Shown one piece after another: positions 1-10,762 of a stretch of DNA of 64,000 nt; position 1 is the first letter of the stretch, and each line of letters opens with the position of its first letter. Below the pieces are notes generated by a model. That model did no database searches. It was not told where the DNA came from and worked only from the letters and a program-made list of their open reading frames with translations. The DNA lies in the NCBI GenBank assembly GCA_022819855.1, contig JAJEGN010000021.1, positions 1-64,000 on the forward strand. The letters run 5' to 3'. Position numbers and translations under genes: made by a program. Source of the stretch: Gammaproteobacteria bacterium. Lineage in GTDB: Bacteria > Pseudomonadota > Gammaproteobacteria > Steroidobacterales > Rariloculaceae.

Positions 1-417
1 CGCGGCGACGCGCCGATCGGGCGGTTGGGGCGGTACCGCGCCGCCCTGACCGGCACGCGCGGGGGGCGGCGCGGCGGTGACCTGGCCGCCACCCGCGGGC
101 GGGGTTTCAGCCTGTTGGGCGGTAGAGGCGCGTTGCGCGGGCGCATTGCGGCTCGCCTGCACGGCAGGCGGCACAGCGCGCGAGTTGTCTTCTGCCAATG
201 CCGACGGGGGGAGCCGAATGCGCTGCCCCACCAGAATCAGGTCCGGGTTCTCAAGCTCGTTCCAGCTCGCGAGCGTGCGGTAGTCGACACCATAACGCCA
301 GGCGATCGAATACAGCGTGTCGCCGGGCTGAACGATATAGGCCGGATCCCGGTCGATGCGCGAAATCGTCCCGCACGCGGCGAGCGTGAGACAGCCGAGT
401 ACGAGCACAAGCCTCAT
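1..417 (-). CDS. nlpD: NlpD-like LysM murein hydrolase activator, 5' part
   Basis: Outer-membrane lipoprotein that in known bacteria activates periplasmic amidases during cell separation. The 138 residues visible run off the left edge. They begin with a short signal peptide and a lipobox (LAAC, Cys15), then one LysM peptidoglycan-binding domain at about residues 27-71 (starting YIVQPGDTLYSIAWRYG), then a Pro/Ala/Gln-rich linker. The catalytically dead M23 peptidase domain expected at the C-terminus lies outside the window. The ATG overlaps the yqaA stop as ATGA, so it is probably translated with the surE-pcm-yqaA group. In related genomes rpoS follows nlpD. Identification is strong from the LysM and lipobox plus the surE-pcm context. 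Confidence 0.88.
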   Translation of the reverse strand, partial: MRLVLVLGCLTLAACGTISRIDRDPAYIVQPGDTLYSIAWRYGVDYRTLASWNELENPDLILVGQRIRLPPSALAEDNSRAVPPAVQASRNAPAQRASTAQQAETPPAGGGQVTAAPPPARAGQGGAVPPQPPDRRVAA

Positions 418-995
418 TGGAAGCGGACTACCAGGTAGGCGAGCACGATCACGGCCACGGTCACCCAGCCGATCGTGTCGATGTGCCGTTTGAGCTGCCG
501 CTCCATTCGTTCGCCTCCCCAGACCAACAAGCCGGCGACGAGGAAGAACCGCGCGCCGCGGCCCAGAAACGAAGCAACGATAAACACAGGCAGCACGGTG
601 TGCAACGCACCGGCGGCGATCGTGAAGATCTTGTACGGGATGGGCGAGAATCCGGCAAGCAGCACCGCCCAGAAACCCCATTGCCCGAACCAGGCCGTTG
701 CCCGCAGATAATCTTCCCAGTAGCCGGCCGAACGCAGCACCGGTTCGACGGCATCCAGCGAGAACCAGCCGATCGCGTATCCGGCCAGGCCGCCGACGAC
801 CGAGGCGATCGTGGTCAGGAAGGCGAGCCGCCAGCCGTGGTCGGGACGCGCCAGCGTCATGGGCGCGAGCATCACATCGGGAGGAACGGGAAAGAACGAG
901 GACTCGGCGAAGCTCATCGCCGCCAGATAGCGGTGCGCGTGACGGTGGCGGGACCAGCTCATGACCCTGTCGTAGAGGGGCGTGAAGAGCCTCAT
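414..995 (-). CDS. yqaA: YqaA/DedA-family inner membrane protein
   Basis: A 193-residue SNARE-associated/DedA-like membrane protein of the YqaA family. No biochemical role is established for YqaA; DedA relatives are linked to lipid carrier recycling and envelope homeostasis. The protein has several hydrophobic segments and the family hallmarks AESSFFPVPPDVML near residue 30 and a GFSPIPYKIFTIAAG loop near residue 120. The start chosen is the ATG at 995, which overlaps the pcm stop (ATGA); the open frame continues upstream but that part lies inside pcm. The gene sits between pcm and nlpD, a known gammaproteobacterial arrangement. Confidence 0.85.
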   Translation of the reverse strand: MRLFTPLYDRVMSWSRHRHAHRYLAAMSFAESSFFPVPPDVMLAPMTLARPDHGWRLAFLTTIASVVGGLAGYAIGWFSLDAVEPVLRSAGYWEDYLRATAWFGQWGFWAVLLAGFSPIPYKIFTIAAGALHTVLPVFIVASFLGRGARFFLVAGLLVWGGERMERQLKRHIDTIGWVTVAVIVLAYLVVRFQ

Positions 996-1669
996 GTCTC
1001 GATGCCCTTGACGAGCGGCACGAAACTCACCCGCAGGAGTTCCCGGCGCTCGAATTGCGTGCCCCGGCGGGTCATGCTCACGAGCGACTGCCCGCCCGGG
1101 GCACCGACGGGAAGCACGAGCCGCCCGCCGTCCTCGAGTTGCTCCAGCAACTCCTCGGGAACGGTCTCGGGCGCCGCCGTGACCAGGATTCCGTCGAACG
1201 GCGCCTGACTTCGCCAGCCGTGCCAGCCATCGGCGTGCCGCAGACTCACGTTGCTGATCCCGAGCGACTGCAGGTTGCCCTGCGCGCGCCGGAACAGCGA
1301 CTGAATCCGCTCGACACTGAAAACGTGCCGCACGAAGGCGGCCAGGACCGCCGTCTGATACCCGCATCCGGTACCGATTTCGAGCACCTTGCCGAGTGTG
1401 CGTCCATCGCCCTCGTCCCGAACGAGTTCCTCTGTCATCGCGGCGACGACGTAGGGCTGGGAGATCGTCTGACCACGGCCGAGCGGCAGCGCCGTATCCT
1501 CATAGGCGCGGCTCGCCAGGGCCTCGTCGACGAAGATATGTCTGGGGACGTCCCGAATCCGGTCAAGCACCTCCGTGTTCGCAATCCCGTTCAAGCGCAG
1601 GCGCTCGACGAGCCGCTCGCGCGTTCGCGCTGACGTCATGCCTATTCCGGCACGCTCGCGCCGGTTCAT
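992..1669 (-). CDS. pcm: Protein-L-isoaspartate O-methyltransferase
   Basis: Transfers a methyl group from S-adenosylmethionine to L-isoaspartyl residues to start repair of damaged proteins in the cytoplasm. The 225-residue protein has the conserved PRHIFVDEALASRAYEDTAL segment, GQTISQPYVVAAMTE and the SAM-binding motif VLEIGTGCGYQTAVLA. Two starts are possible: the ATG at 1669, or the internal ATG at 1639, which gives an N-terminus (MTSARTRERLVERL) like that of Pseudomonas Pcm. The longer form carries a GIGMTS stretch resembling Xanthomonas Pcm. It lies downstream of surE, its usual partner, and overlaps yqaA by 4 bp. Confidence 0.93.
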   Translation of the reverse strand: MNRRERAGIGMTSARTRERLVERLRLNGIANTEVLDRIRDVPRHIFVDEALASRAYEDTALPLGRGQTISQPYVVAAMTEELVRDEGDGRTLGKVLEIGTGCGYQTAVLAAFVRHVFSVERIQSLFRRAQGNLQSLGISNVSLRHADGWHGWRSQAPFDGILVTAAPETVPEELLEQLEDGGRLVLPVGAPGGQSLVSMTRRGTQFERRELLRVSFVPLVKGIET

Positions 1670-1895
1670 CTAAGCCAACGTGCCTGAGACAAGATCCTAC
1701 AGCCTCCCCCGCCGAACAGCTCTTTCACACGCTTCTCGATGCTTGGGAACTAATCGATGTCCTCTAAGCCTGGCAGCCCAGGCGCAATGATAGTGGACGA
1801 TTTCCACTTCCGTGGCCCGGGATCCGCCCTCGGCAATCGGGTCGCAGTTATTGTCGGTACATCCAAATTCGCCGCGTCATCAAGGAGCTTGGCTC

Positions 1896-2642
1896 TCAGA
1901 CCCCACCCAGCCAGTCCCGCAACGAATCGAGGCTTTGATGGTCGGTCAGGTCCGTCTTGATCGGTGTGACCGACACGCAACCGCCCGCGATCGCATGGAA
2001 ATCGGTACCGGGACCGGCGTCCTGGCCGGCGCCCGCGGGGCCGACCCAGTAGATAGGCTGATTCTTGGGGTCCAGTGCCTTGATCACGGGCTCGGACTTG
2101 TGGCGAAAGCCGAGCCGCGTTGTCAATATGCCCTTGAGCTCCTCATAGGGCAGATCCGGCACGTTGACGTTGAGAATGGTGTCCTGCGCCAGGGGATTCT
2201 CGATCATTTTCCGAACGAGCATGCGAGTCACCGCAGCGGCCGTATCGAATCGTTCGGATCCGTCGAGCACCAGCGATACGGCGATTGCGGGCAGTCCGAG
2301 AAACCGGCCCTCCATGGCCGCGGCGACGGTACCGGAATAGAGCACGTCGTCGCCGAGGTTGGCGCCGTGATTGATGCCGGACACGACCATGTCGGGCTCG
2401 CTGTCGAGCAGGCCCGTAATCGCGAGGTGCACGCTGTCGGTGGGAGTCCCGTTCACGCCGTAGACGTTTGCGCCGACCTGCTCGACGCGGAGCGGCGAAT
2501 CGAGCGTCAGCGCGTTGCTCACGCCGCTCTGGTTGCGGTCGGGAGCGACGACCGTAATATCGGCCAGATCGTCAAGATTATCGGCGAGAACGCGCAGACC
2601 CCTGGCCTGATAGCCATCGTCGTTGGACAACAGAATCCGCAC
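1896..2642 (-). CDS. surE: 5'/3'-nucleotidase SurE
   Basis: Metal-dependent survival protein that dephosphorylates nucleoside monophosphates and short polyphosphates in stressed cells. The 248-residue protein opens with the metal-binding [15 protein letters not shown] motif; most SurE proteins have V or I where this one has Y. It also has the conserved [20 protein letters not shown] segment. The start is GTG, chosen because it places the invariant [10 protein letters not shown] at the N-terminus. It heads the surE-pcm-yqaA-nlpD series, but 226 bp separate it from pcm. It is transcribed away from the Smr-domain gene at 2794. Confidence 0.93.
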   Translation of the reverse strand: MRILLSNDDGYQARGLRVLADNLDDLADITVVAPDRNQSGVSNALTLDSPLRVEQVGANVYGVNGTPTDSVHLAITGLLDSEPDMVVSGINHGANLGDDVLYSGTVAAAMEGRFLGLPAIAVSLVLDGSERFDTAAAVTRMLVRKMIENPLAQDTILNVNVPDLPYEELKGILTTRLGFRHKSEPVIKALDPKNQPIYWVGPAGAGQDAGPGTDFHAIAGGCVSVTPIKTDLTDHQSLDSLRDWLGGV

Positions 2643-2793
2643 GCACCTATCCCTGGAATGGCCGCAAGGGCGTTAACTATACTGGAAGCAGGTAGCGTGT
2701 CCCACAAGCGGCCATGCGTTCGGCCCATGCTGGACACAGCACCGAAAATCGCCTTGTTCCGGGAGCGGAAACCGCACCCGACGGAGTGCTGCC

Positions 2794-3315
2794 GTGATCG
2801 ACGAGGACGACCGCAAGGCATTCGCAGCGGCGACGCGGGACGTGAGGCCGGCGAAGCCGAGCGACCGCATGGCCGTCACGAGCAGGCGCCCTGCCGCCCG
2901 TGCGACGCTGAGCCGGGCCGCCGCGGCCGAAGTGCTGCGCGAGAGTCTGGAAGGCCCAGGCCCCGTTCTGTCCGGAGACGAAGTCGCGTTTCGCCGCCCG
3001 GGCGTCACCGAGACCGTATTTCGCCGCCTGAAGCGAGGCCGGTTCAGCATCGAGGACGAGTGCGATCTGCACGGGTTGACGCAAACCGAAGCCAGGGCCG
3101 CGCTGAAGGCGTTCGTCATCGAGTGTTGCGAGCGCGAACTTGGCTGTGTGCGGATCATCCACGGCAAGGGTGCTCGATCCGGACCGGACGGCCCGGTGCT
3201 GAAGCAACTTGTCCACCGCTGTCTCGCCAGATGGGACGAAGTGCTCGCCTTCGCGTCCGCGCAACTCCGACACGGCGGCAGCGGCGCCGTCTACGTCCTG
3301 CTCAGGCGGCGCTAG
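2794..3315 (+). CDS. Smr-domain protein
   Basis: A 173-residue stand-alone Smr-domain protein. Smr domains resemble the C-terminal nicking domain of MutS2; bacterial stand-alone versions (SmrA/SmrB types) include a ribosome-collision endonuclease, but which subtype this is cannot be settled. The signature runs from about residue 90: CDLHGLTQTEARAALKAF, then VRIIHGKG and LKQLV. The N-terminal 60 residues are charged and lack a recognisable domain. It lies opposite surE, with a shared upstream region of about 150 bp, and converges on ftsB. Confidence 0.85.
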   Translation: MIDEDDRKAFAAATRDVRPAKPSDRMAVTSRRPAARATLSRAAAAEVLRESLEGPGPVLSGDEVAFRRPGVTETVFRRLKRGRFSIEDECDLHGLTQTEARAALKAFVIECCERELGCVRIIHGKGARSGPDGPVLKQLVHRCLARWDEVLAFASAQLRHGGSGAVYVLLRRR

Positions 3316-3326
3316 GAGCCGTCGCT

Positions 3327-3617
3327 CTACTGACGGCGGCCGTCGCGATACGGCGTGATCTGATAGAAGGTTTCGTCTTCGCGCACCATCCCGAGTTCCG
3401 CACGCGCCCGTTCCTCGACGGCGTCGAGCCCCTGCTTGAGATCGAGCACTTCTGCCTCGAGCGCGGCGTTGCGGCTTGCCAGCGACCGGTTGATCCCGGT
3501 CTGTTCGCTGAGCGCGGCTTCAAGCTGCCAGACTTCGCGCAAGCCGCCGTCGGTCATCCAGAGCCTGTGCTGCAACAGCACGAGCAGTCCGGCGAAAACG
3601 AGGATAAACAAGCGCAT
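3327..3617 (-). CDS. ftsB: Cell division protein FtsB
   Basis: Small bitopic divisome protein that forms the FtsQLB complex at the septum. The 96-residue length matches the family. It has one N-terminal transmembrane helix (about residues 3-19), followed by a leucine/acidic coiled coil (about 28-65) and the typical ARAELGMVREDETFYQI ending. It sits just downstream of eno (35 bp), the standard eno-ftsB arrangement. Confidence 0.93.
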   Translation of the reverse strand: MRLFILVFAGLLVLLQHRLWMTDGGLREVWQLEAALSEQTGINRSLASRNAALEAEVLDLKQGLDAVEERARAELGMVREDETFYQITPYRDGRRQ

Positions 3618-3651
3618 CGGACTTCAGTGTTTCAAGTGCCGAAAACTCCGC

Positions 3652-4935
3652 TCAGAGGTCCATCGGAAACGCCGCCGCGCCCGGGTACTCGGCGCGGTCA
3701 CCCAGCAACCATTCTATCCTGAGCAACTGATTATACTTCGCAAGGCGGTCGGAGCGGGACAGGGACCCGGTCTTGATCTGCGTCGCCGCGGTCGCGACCG
3801 CAATGTCGGCGATCGTCGCGTCCTCCGTTTCTCCGGAACGGTGCGAGACGACGGCCGAGTAACCCGCTTCGTCGGCCATCGCAACCGCGTCCAGCGTCTC
3901 GCTCAGCGTGCCGATCTGGTTGGGCTTGACCAGTATGCTGTTGGCGATCCTCTCCTCGATACCAGCCGCGAGAATGCTCGTGTTGGTCACGAACAGATCG
4001 TCGCCGACGAGCTGAATCCTGTCGCGCAAACGGCTGCTGAGCCGGCGCCAGCCGTCCCAGTCGTCCTCGGCCATGCCGTCCTCGATCGATACGATCGGAT
4101 ACCGGGCGACGAGATCCTCGAGGAAGCCCGTGAACTCGTCCGGCGTGAAACGCCGGTTCTCGGACGCCAGCGCGTAGGTTCCGTCCGAATGGAACTCGGA
4201 ACTTGCGACGTCGAGCCCGAGATAGATTTCCCTGCCGAGCGTCATTCCCGCCGCATCGACGGCTTCGGCGATCACGCGGAGCGCAGCTTCGTTCGATTCG
4301 AGGTCGGGTGCATAGCCGCCCTCGTCGCCGACGGCCGTGCTCAGACCCCGGCGCTTGAGCACGTCCCCGAGCGCGTGGAACACCTCAACGCCATATCGGA
4401 GACTTTCGGAGAAGCTCGGCGCACCGACCGGCAGAATCATGAATTCCTGGATGTCGACACTGTTGTCCGCGTGCGCGCCGCCGTTGAGCACGTTCATCAT
4501 CGGCACGGGCATGACGTAGGAATCGCGTGGCTCGAGATGTTCGAAAAGCGGCACACCCCGTTCGGCCGCCATGGCTTTCGCGCTCGCGAGCGACACGGCC
4601 AGCGTCGCGTTGGCGCCCAGACGCGCCTTGTTCGGCGTAGCGTCGATTTCGATGAGACGCGTGTCCAGTGCACGTTGATCGGCCGCGTCCATGCCGAGCA
4701 CGGCCTCCCGGATTTCGCCGTTGACGTGCGCCACCGCCTGCCGCACGCCCCTGCCGAGATAGCGCTTCATGTCGCCGTCCCTGAGTTCGACGGCCTCCCG
4801 AATTCCGGTTGACGCACCCGACGGAACCGCCGCTCGGCCATGGGCGCCCTGCTCCAGCACGACCTCCGCTTCGACGGTCGGATTGCCCCTCGAGTCGATG
4901 ATCTCGAGCGCGGCGAGATCGCGGATACGGCTCAT
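3652..4935 (-). CDS. eno: Enolase
   Basis: Glycolytic and gluconeogenic interconversion of 2-phosphoglycerate and phosphoenolpyruvate; also a component of RNA degradosomes in some relatives. The 427-residue length is normal. Visible motifs include the N-terminal [15 protein letters not shown], the metal and catalytic segments [14 protein letters not shown] and VGDDLFVTN, the catalytic Lys in [13 protein letters not shown], and [17 protein letters not shown]. It is transcribed with pyrG, whose stop is 11 bp upstream, and ftsB. Confidence 0.98.
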   Translation of the reverse strand: MSRIRDLAALEIIDSRGNPTVEAEVVLEQGAHGRAAVPSGASTGIREAVELRDGDMKRYLGRGVRQAVAHVNGEIREAVLGMDAADQRALDTRLIEIDATPNKARLGANATLAVSLASAKAMAAERGVPLFEHLEPRDSYVMPVPMMNVLNGGAHADNSVDIQEFMILPVGAPSFSESLRYGVEVFHALGDVLKRRGLSTAVGDEGGYAPDLESNEAALRVIAEAVDAAGMTLGREIYLGLDVASSEFHSDGTYALASENRRFTPDEFTGFLEDLVARYPIVSIEDGMAEDDWDGWRRLSSRLRDRIQLVGDDLFVTNTSILAAGIEERIANSILVKPNQIGTLSETLDAVAMADEAGYSAVVSHRSGETEDATIADIAVATAATQIKTGSLSRSDRLAKYNQLLRIEWLLGDRAEYPGAAAFPMDL

Positions 4936-4946
4936 GGTTCGTGCCG

Positions 4947-6608
<1,662 letters not shown>

Positions 6609-6819
6609 CTAAAGACCACGCCGGGACGCCGTCGCCATCCGCATCGGAGTACGGATGCACGGGGCCTCGGCAAGCGGTGTGGTTACGTTCAAGACGGCAT
6701 TACAACTTACCAAAAGAACCTCGCTGCGGCCAGCCGGCAGCGCCCATGGCAGCAACGCCGTCAGTCCTTGCGCATTTGATCTACAATCGCCTGACCATGA
6801 CGCGCAGATTCCGGCAGAC

Positions 6820-8022
6820 ATGAACGCGGCTGCCTTCGATTCCGCATCGGCGCGAGTAAACGTTCCCCGCCCGGTCAATCCTCGGGTACTGGCGTCAGGG
6901 CTCGCGGTCTCGCTCGTGCTTGCGCTTTACCTGATGCAGGCATTCGGCTGGCGCCAGACTGCGCTTTTTCTGGTGGGGGTCGGCGCCGGTATCGTGCTGT
7001 ATCACGCCGCGTTCGGATTTACCTCCGCATGGCGCAACGCCGTGCACACGGGCCGCACGGCGGGACTCAGATCGCAACTCGTGATGCTGGCGGTGACGGC
7101 TCTGGTATTCCTGCCGTTGCTCGCCCAGGGCGAACTGTGGGGCACGCAACTCAACGGTTCGGTCCGGCCGCTGAGTCTTGCGGTGGTCGCCGGCGCCTTC
7201 CTGTTCGGTCTGGGCATGCAGTTGGGCAGCGGCTGCGCATCGGGAACGCTTTTCACCGTTGGCGGCGGCAGTGCCCGCATGGTGCTTACGCTGGCCGCGT
7301 TCATCGCCGGGTCCGTGCTCGGCGCTTTCCACCGGCCGATGCTGGATGAAGCCATGCCGAGCCTCGGACCCGTGTCGCTGCAGGGCGAACTCGGCACGGC
7401 CGGCGCGCTCGTCTTGACCTTCGTCCTGCTCGCGGCGGTCTGGATCGCCGCTGTGCGCCACGAGCGGCGGCGCCACGGCGAAGCCGCCCCGATCGGCTTT
7501 TCGCTGCAGGGCGCCGGGTGGCTGCGCGGCCCCTGGCCGCTCGTCGCTGGCGCACTGGGGCTGGCCGCGGTCAACGTCGCCACACTGACGCTCGCCGGCA
7601 GGCCCTGGGGGGTAACCTCCGGCTTCGCCCTTTGGGGATCCAAGGCGGCCGCGGCGATGGGTGTCGATGTCGCTTCCTGGCCGTACTGGCAGGGCGTGGC
7701 TGGCGATGCGCTTCAGGCGAGCGTCTTTCGCGACGTCACCTCGGTCATGAACTTCGGCATCATTCTCGGTGCGTTCATGGCGGCCGGCCTCGCCGGACGA
7801 TTCGCACCGGTGTGGCGCATTCCCCCGCGCTCGCTGCTCGCGGCCGTGCTCGGCGGCATCCTGCTCGGTTACGGCGCCCGCATTGCCTACGGCTGCAACA
7901 TCGGCGCGTTCTTCAGCGGCGTTTCCTCATCAAGCTTGCACGGCTGGGTATGGCTGGCCGCGGGGTTCGCGGGCAGCGCGCTCGGTACGCGGCTACGGCC
8001 GCGTTTCGGATTGGAAAACTGA
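6820..8022 (+). CDS. YeeE/YedE-family sulfur (thiosulfate) transporter
   Basis: A 400-residue inner membrane protein of the YeeE/YedE (TsuA) family. Characterised members import thiosulfate, passing it along conserved cysteines. It is hydrophobic throughout, with about 9-11 predicted segments. The duplicated family motifs are visible: GSGCASGTLFTVGGGS in the first half and AYGCNIGAFFSG in the second. The ATG at 6820 was chosen because the N-terminus then starts just before the first hydrophobic region; the open frame extends further upstream without likely coding content. No TusA/YeeD sulfur carrier is adjacent, so the exact substrate is inferred. Confidence 0.8.
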   Translation: MNAAAFDSASARVNVPRPVNPRVLASGLAVSLVLALYLMQAFGWRQTALFLVGVGAGIVLYHAAFGFTSAWRNAVHTGRTAGLRSQLVMLAVTALVFLPLLAQGELWGTQLNGSVRPLSLAVVAGAFLFGLGMQLGSGCASGTLFTVGGGSARMVLTLAAFIAGSVLGAFHRPMLDEAMPSLGPVSLQGELGTAGALVLTFVLLAAVWIAAVRHERRRHGEAAPIGFSLQGAGWLRGPWPLVAGALGLAAVNVATLTLAGRPWGVTSGFALWGSKAAAAMGVDVASWPYWQGVAGDALQASVFRDVTSVMNFGIILGAFMAAGLAGRFAPVWRIPPRSLLAAVLGGILLGYGARIAYGCNIGAFFSGVSSSSLHGWVWLAAGFAGSALGTRLRPRFGLEN

Positions 8023-8073
8023 GGCGCCAGCCCGCCTTTTCAGCGACGACGTCGGGCGTCAGGGAGTACGCTG

Positions 8074-8490
8074 TTACAGGCGAACGGCGCTGCGGGAATT
8101 CATCGGCGTCAGAACGAACGACTCCAGCGAATCCGCGGTCTCAGGTACGAAGTCTCGCTGCGACGCGAAGTAAAGGGCATTCTCGCCGAACATCCTGAGG
8201 TCGAATGCCTGCTGCCGATCGATGAGGCCCGCGACCGTAGGCCGGACGCCAGTCGTACAGACATCTCGCAGCGTGCGATACCAGAAAACATCCGTCGGCC
8301 CGCTGAATTCCACAACGGCGGCTCCCCGGGCCCGGAGGTTCGCGGCAAAGGACACGGATGCTTCGAGTGTCGGGTCTGCAAGCACGACCCATCCCTGCAG
8401 GTCCTTCGTCCGCGCGGCCAGCGAGATCGGCGCGGCGCCGAGTGCAACCGAAAGGCCGGCGGACTTCATCACGTCACGGCGAGTGAGCAT
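8074..8490 (-). CDS. Small protein with twin-arginine signal, unknown function
   Basis: A 138-residue protein with an N-terminal signal resembling a Tat leader (MLTRRDVMKSAGLSVALGAA), so probably exported in a folded state. The mature part has no domain I recognise. It has an alternating pattern around WVVLADPTLEASVSFAANLR and a WYRTLRDVC segment. The ATG at 8490 is preceded by a good ribosome-binding site (AGAGGTG). It is transcribed divergently from the flavoprotein gene at 8640, so the two may share a control region. A role connected with that flavocytochrome is inference from position only. Confidence 0.6.
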   Translation of the reverse strand: MLTRRDVMKSAGLSVALGAAPISLAARTKDLQGWVVLADPTLEASVSFAANLRARGAAVVEFSGPTDVFWYRTLRDVCTTGVRPTVAGLIDRQQAFDLRMFGENALYFASQRDFVPETADSLESFVLTPMNSRSAVRL

Positions 8491-8639
8491 GTGGTCACCT
8501 CTTGTTGAGTCCGGAAATAATACACGAATCAAGCTGGAGTACAGGCTATTCCCGCCGCAACTGCCCTGCTGTCCAACTCATGTAGAATCGGCCGGGATCG
8601 GATTGCCGCTTACGTCAGGAATCGAACGAGGATCAAGCG

Positions 8640-10319
8640 ATGGCCATACCACCCGGAGTCACTGAACAGGACTTTGCAAGCGCCCTTCAGGAATTCTCCA
8701 ATATCGTGGGCGAGGAATGGGTGTTTACCGACGACCAGGACACGGCACTCTACAAGGACGTCTATTCCATCTATCAGAACTCCGACCTTGAGCCGGAGGT
8801 CTCAGCCGCCGTCGCGCCCGATTCGGCCGAACAGGTGCAGGCGATCGTCAGGGTCGCCAACCGGTACATGGTTCCCCTGTACCCGATTTCCACCGGCAAG
8901 AATCTCGGCTACGGCGGGTCCTCGCCGATCCTGTCCGGCAGCGTCGTACTCGACCTGAAACGGATGAACCGCATCCTCAATGTCGACACGCGCAACCACA
9001 CGATGCTCGTGGAACCCGGTGTCAGCTTCTACGACGTATTCGACCACTTCAGGGAAAACAAGCTGCCCCTGACGATGGACATCCCGGATCCGGCCTGGGG
9101 GAGCCCGATCGGTCATGCGCTCGAGCGCGGCTTCGCCCATACCTACAGCGAAAACGGCCGCGATCGCTGGGACACGGTCTGCGGCATGGAGGTCGTGCTG
9201 GGCAACGGTGAGATCGTGCGCACGGGCCCCGGCGCCTGTGAGGGATCCCAGACCTGGCAGGACCAGAAATGGGGTATCGGGCCCTACGTTGACGGCATCT
9301 TCTCGCAGTCGAATTTCGGCGTGATCACCAAGATGGGCTTCTGGATCCGGCCGGCCCACGAGGGTTACCGCAGTCTCGTTGTCTTCGTGCCGAACTACGA
9401 AGACCTGGTGAAGATGGTCGATCTGGATTCCTACCTGCAGAACGCCGGCATCGTCAACGGCATGACGGCCATGGGCTCGCCCATGTTCGGCGGCGCCTTC
9501 AGGTTCTTCGCCGTACCGCCGCCCACGCCCGAGCACCGCCGGTTCCTGCAGGTGGTCGACAACAGGCGGCCGGACATCGCGCCGCTGCAGCAATACTGCG
9601 CGGAGAACCGTATCGGCGCGTGGGCTCTGGAATTGAAGTGGCACCTGCCCAACCAGATCTCGGCGGCTGCTGCGGAATACACCAGGGACCTGTTCACCCG
9701 GGAGATCCCCGGGTGCTGGTTCGGCGACGAACATGTACTTGAGTTTCCGCTCGACGACGACGTGATCTCGACTCTCAACGAACGGCCCGGAGCGCCCGAA
9801 CGCGTCAACCTGGGCATTCCCAGCCTGTCCCGTTTCGGCATGGGCGTGCGCGCGACGGGACAGCCCTCGACCAGCCAGGGGCATTTCTGGTTCGCCCCGA
9901 TGGTCCCGAAGAAGGGCGAGGAAATGCTCAGGTACCAGGAGGTCATGCAGCAGGCGCACGTGGAGCTGGGCGTGCCGTTCATGGGCAGCTTCTACGGCAA
10001 CCTGCCGATGTACTGGACCAAGCGGGTCGGTGTCGGCCTGGCCAACTGGGCGGTCAGCACGGACCCGGAAGTCAACAGGCGCACCCGCGAGCAATACCTC
10101 GCCATGACGCAGATCTGCGCGGAAAACGGCTGGACGGAATACCGTGCGCCGGCGCCGGTCCATACCGAGATCATGAGCATCATCAACAACTGGAACGACG
10201 GCTCGCTGCTGAAGCTCCACGAGGCGCTGAAGGATGCGGTGGATCCCAACGGGATATTGTCGGCGGGCCGCTACGGGATCTGGCCGAAGCACATGCGCGA
10301 GGAGATGCGAGGTGCGTAG
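8640..10319 (+). CDS. FAD-linked oxidoreductase of the VAO / 4-cresol dehydrogenase family, flavoprotein subunit
   Basis: A 559-residue flavoprotein of the vanillyl-alcohol oxidase/p-cresol methylhydroxylase family. Such enzymes oxidise para-alkyl phenols (p-cresol, eugenol, vanillyl alcohol and relatives). Residues about 55-240 form the FAD-binding PCMH-type domain, including GKNLGYGGSSPILSGSVVLDL (residues 86-106) and DPAWGSPIGHALERGF. A C-terminal cap domain follows, ending DPNGILSAGRYGIWP. I see no signal peptide. The stop overlaps the start of a cytochrome c gene, as in flavocytochromes of the PchF/PchC and eugenol hydroxylase types, so electrons probably pass to that heme subunit. The substrate, and whether FAD is covalently bound, cannot be read from the sequence. 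Confidence 0.88.
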   Translation: MAIPPGVTEQDFASALQEFSNIVGEEWVFTDDQDTALYKDVYSIYQNSDLEPEVSAAVAPDSAEQVQAIVRVANRYMVPLYPISTGKNLGYGGSSPILSGSVVLDLKRMNRILNVDTRNHTMLVEPGVSFYDVFDHFRENKLPLTMDIPDPAWGSPIGHALERGFAHTYSENGRDRWDTVCGMEVVLGNGEIVRTGPGACEGSQTWQDQKWGIGPYVDGIFSQSNFGVITKMGFWIRPAHEGYRSLVVFVPNYEDLVKMVDLDSYLQNAGIVNGMTAMGSPMFGGAFRFFAVPPPTPEHRRFLQVVDNRRPDIAPLQQYCAENRIGAWALELKWHLPNQISAAAAEYTRDLFTREIPGCWFGDEHVLEFPLDDDVISTLNERPGAPERVNLGIPSLSRFGMGVRATGQPSTSQGHFWFAPMVPKKGEEMLRYQEVMQQAHVELGVPFMGSFYGNLPMYWTKRVGVGLANWAVSTDPEVNRRTREQYLAMTQICAENGWTEYRAPAPVHTEIMSIINNWNDGSLLKLHEALKDAVDPNGILSAGRYGIWPKHMREEMRGA

Positions 10320-10680
10320 ACAACCGCTTTCGGTGCTCTGGCCAGTGGCGTCCGTCCTCCTGATCGCCATGACGGCGCCCGCGGCGATGGCGCAGGACAC
10401 TCCGCCGGCATTGGGCAAGCAGGTGTTCGACGAATGGTGCGGTATCTGTCACGGACCGCCCAACGGCGCCTCCGGTGGCGGCACCGAAACGCTGGCCGCC
10501 CTCTTCCAGGGGACCGATATCCCGGCGCAACTCGAGGACAGGACCGATCTCACGGCCGAACTGGTCAGGACGCTCACGCGGCAGGGACGGAACACGATGC
10601 CGAACTTCAGGAAAACGGAGATATCGGATTCCGAGTTGGAGGCGTTGGTCGCCTACCTCGTTGCGGATGACGCAGAATAG
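10312..10680 (+). CDS. Small c-type cytochrome, probable flavocytochrome subunit
   Basis: A 122-residue periplasmic cytochrome c. It has a signal peptide (cleavage probably after AMA, residue 26 or 27), one heme site CGICH (residues 43-47), and a likely axial Met96 in TMPNF. The start is GTG at 10312, preceded by GGAG at 10301 and overlapping the last codons of the upstream flavoprotein gene. This is strong evidence for translational coupling. Size and pairing match the PchC-like subunits that accept electrons from VAO/PCMH-type flavoproteins. Confidence 0.87.
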   Translation: MRRQPLSVLWPVASVLLIAMTAPAAMAQDTPPALGKQVFDEWCGICHGPPNGASGGGTETLAALFQGTDIPAQLEDRTDLTAELVRTLTRQGRNTMPNFRKTEISDSELEALVAYLVADDAE

Positions 10681-10762
10681 GGTTCGCTGTTTGCGCCGGT
10701 CCTGAAGCCTGTCGGTTACGTTTCTCGAAGCGGCCGGGGCGATACCCCGCTGGCGAACGCAG

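Noticed and set aside
1750-1980. 76-codon minus-strand frame between surE and pcm
   Set aside because: Half of it overlaps the 3' end of surE in another frame; no start signal and no recognisable family. The 226-bp surE-pcm gap shows only a small AGTGGA/TCCACT stem.
1812-3722. 636-codon plus-strand frame
   Set aside because: It runs antisense to surE and across the Smr and ftsB genes in another frame; composition is typical of a GC-rich shadow.
6655-6819. Upstream extension of the YeeE/YedE frame
   Set aside because: The extra 55 codons lack hydrophobic or family character; ATG 6820 is a better start.
10735-10749. CGGGG-cgata-CCCCG hairpin between the cytochrome and tilS genes
   Set aside because: Short, without a T-tract; could be a terminator for convergent genes but the evidence is too weak to list.
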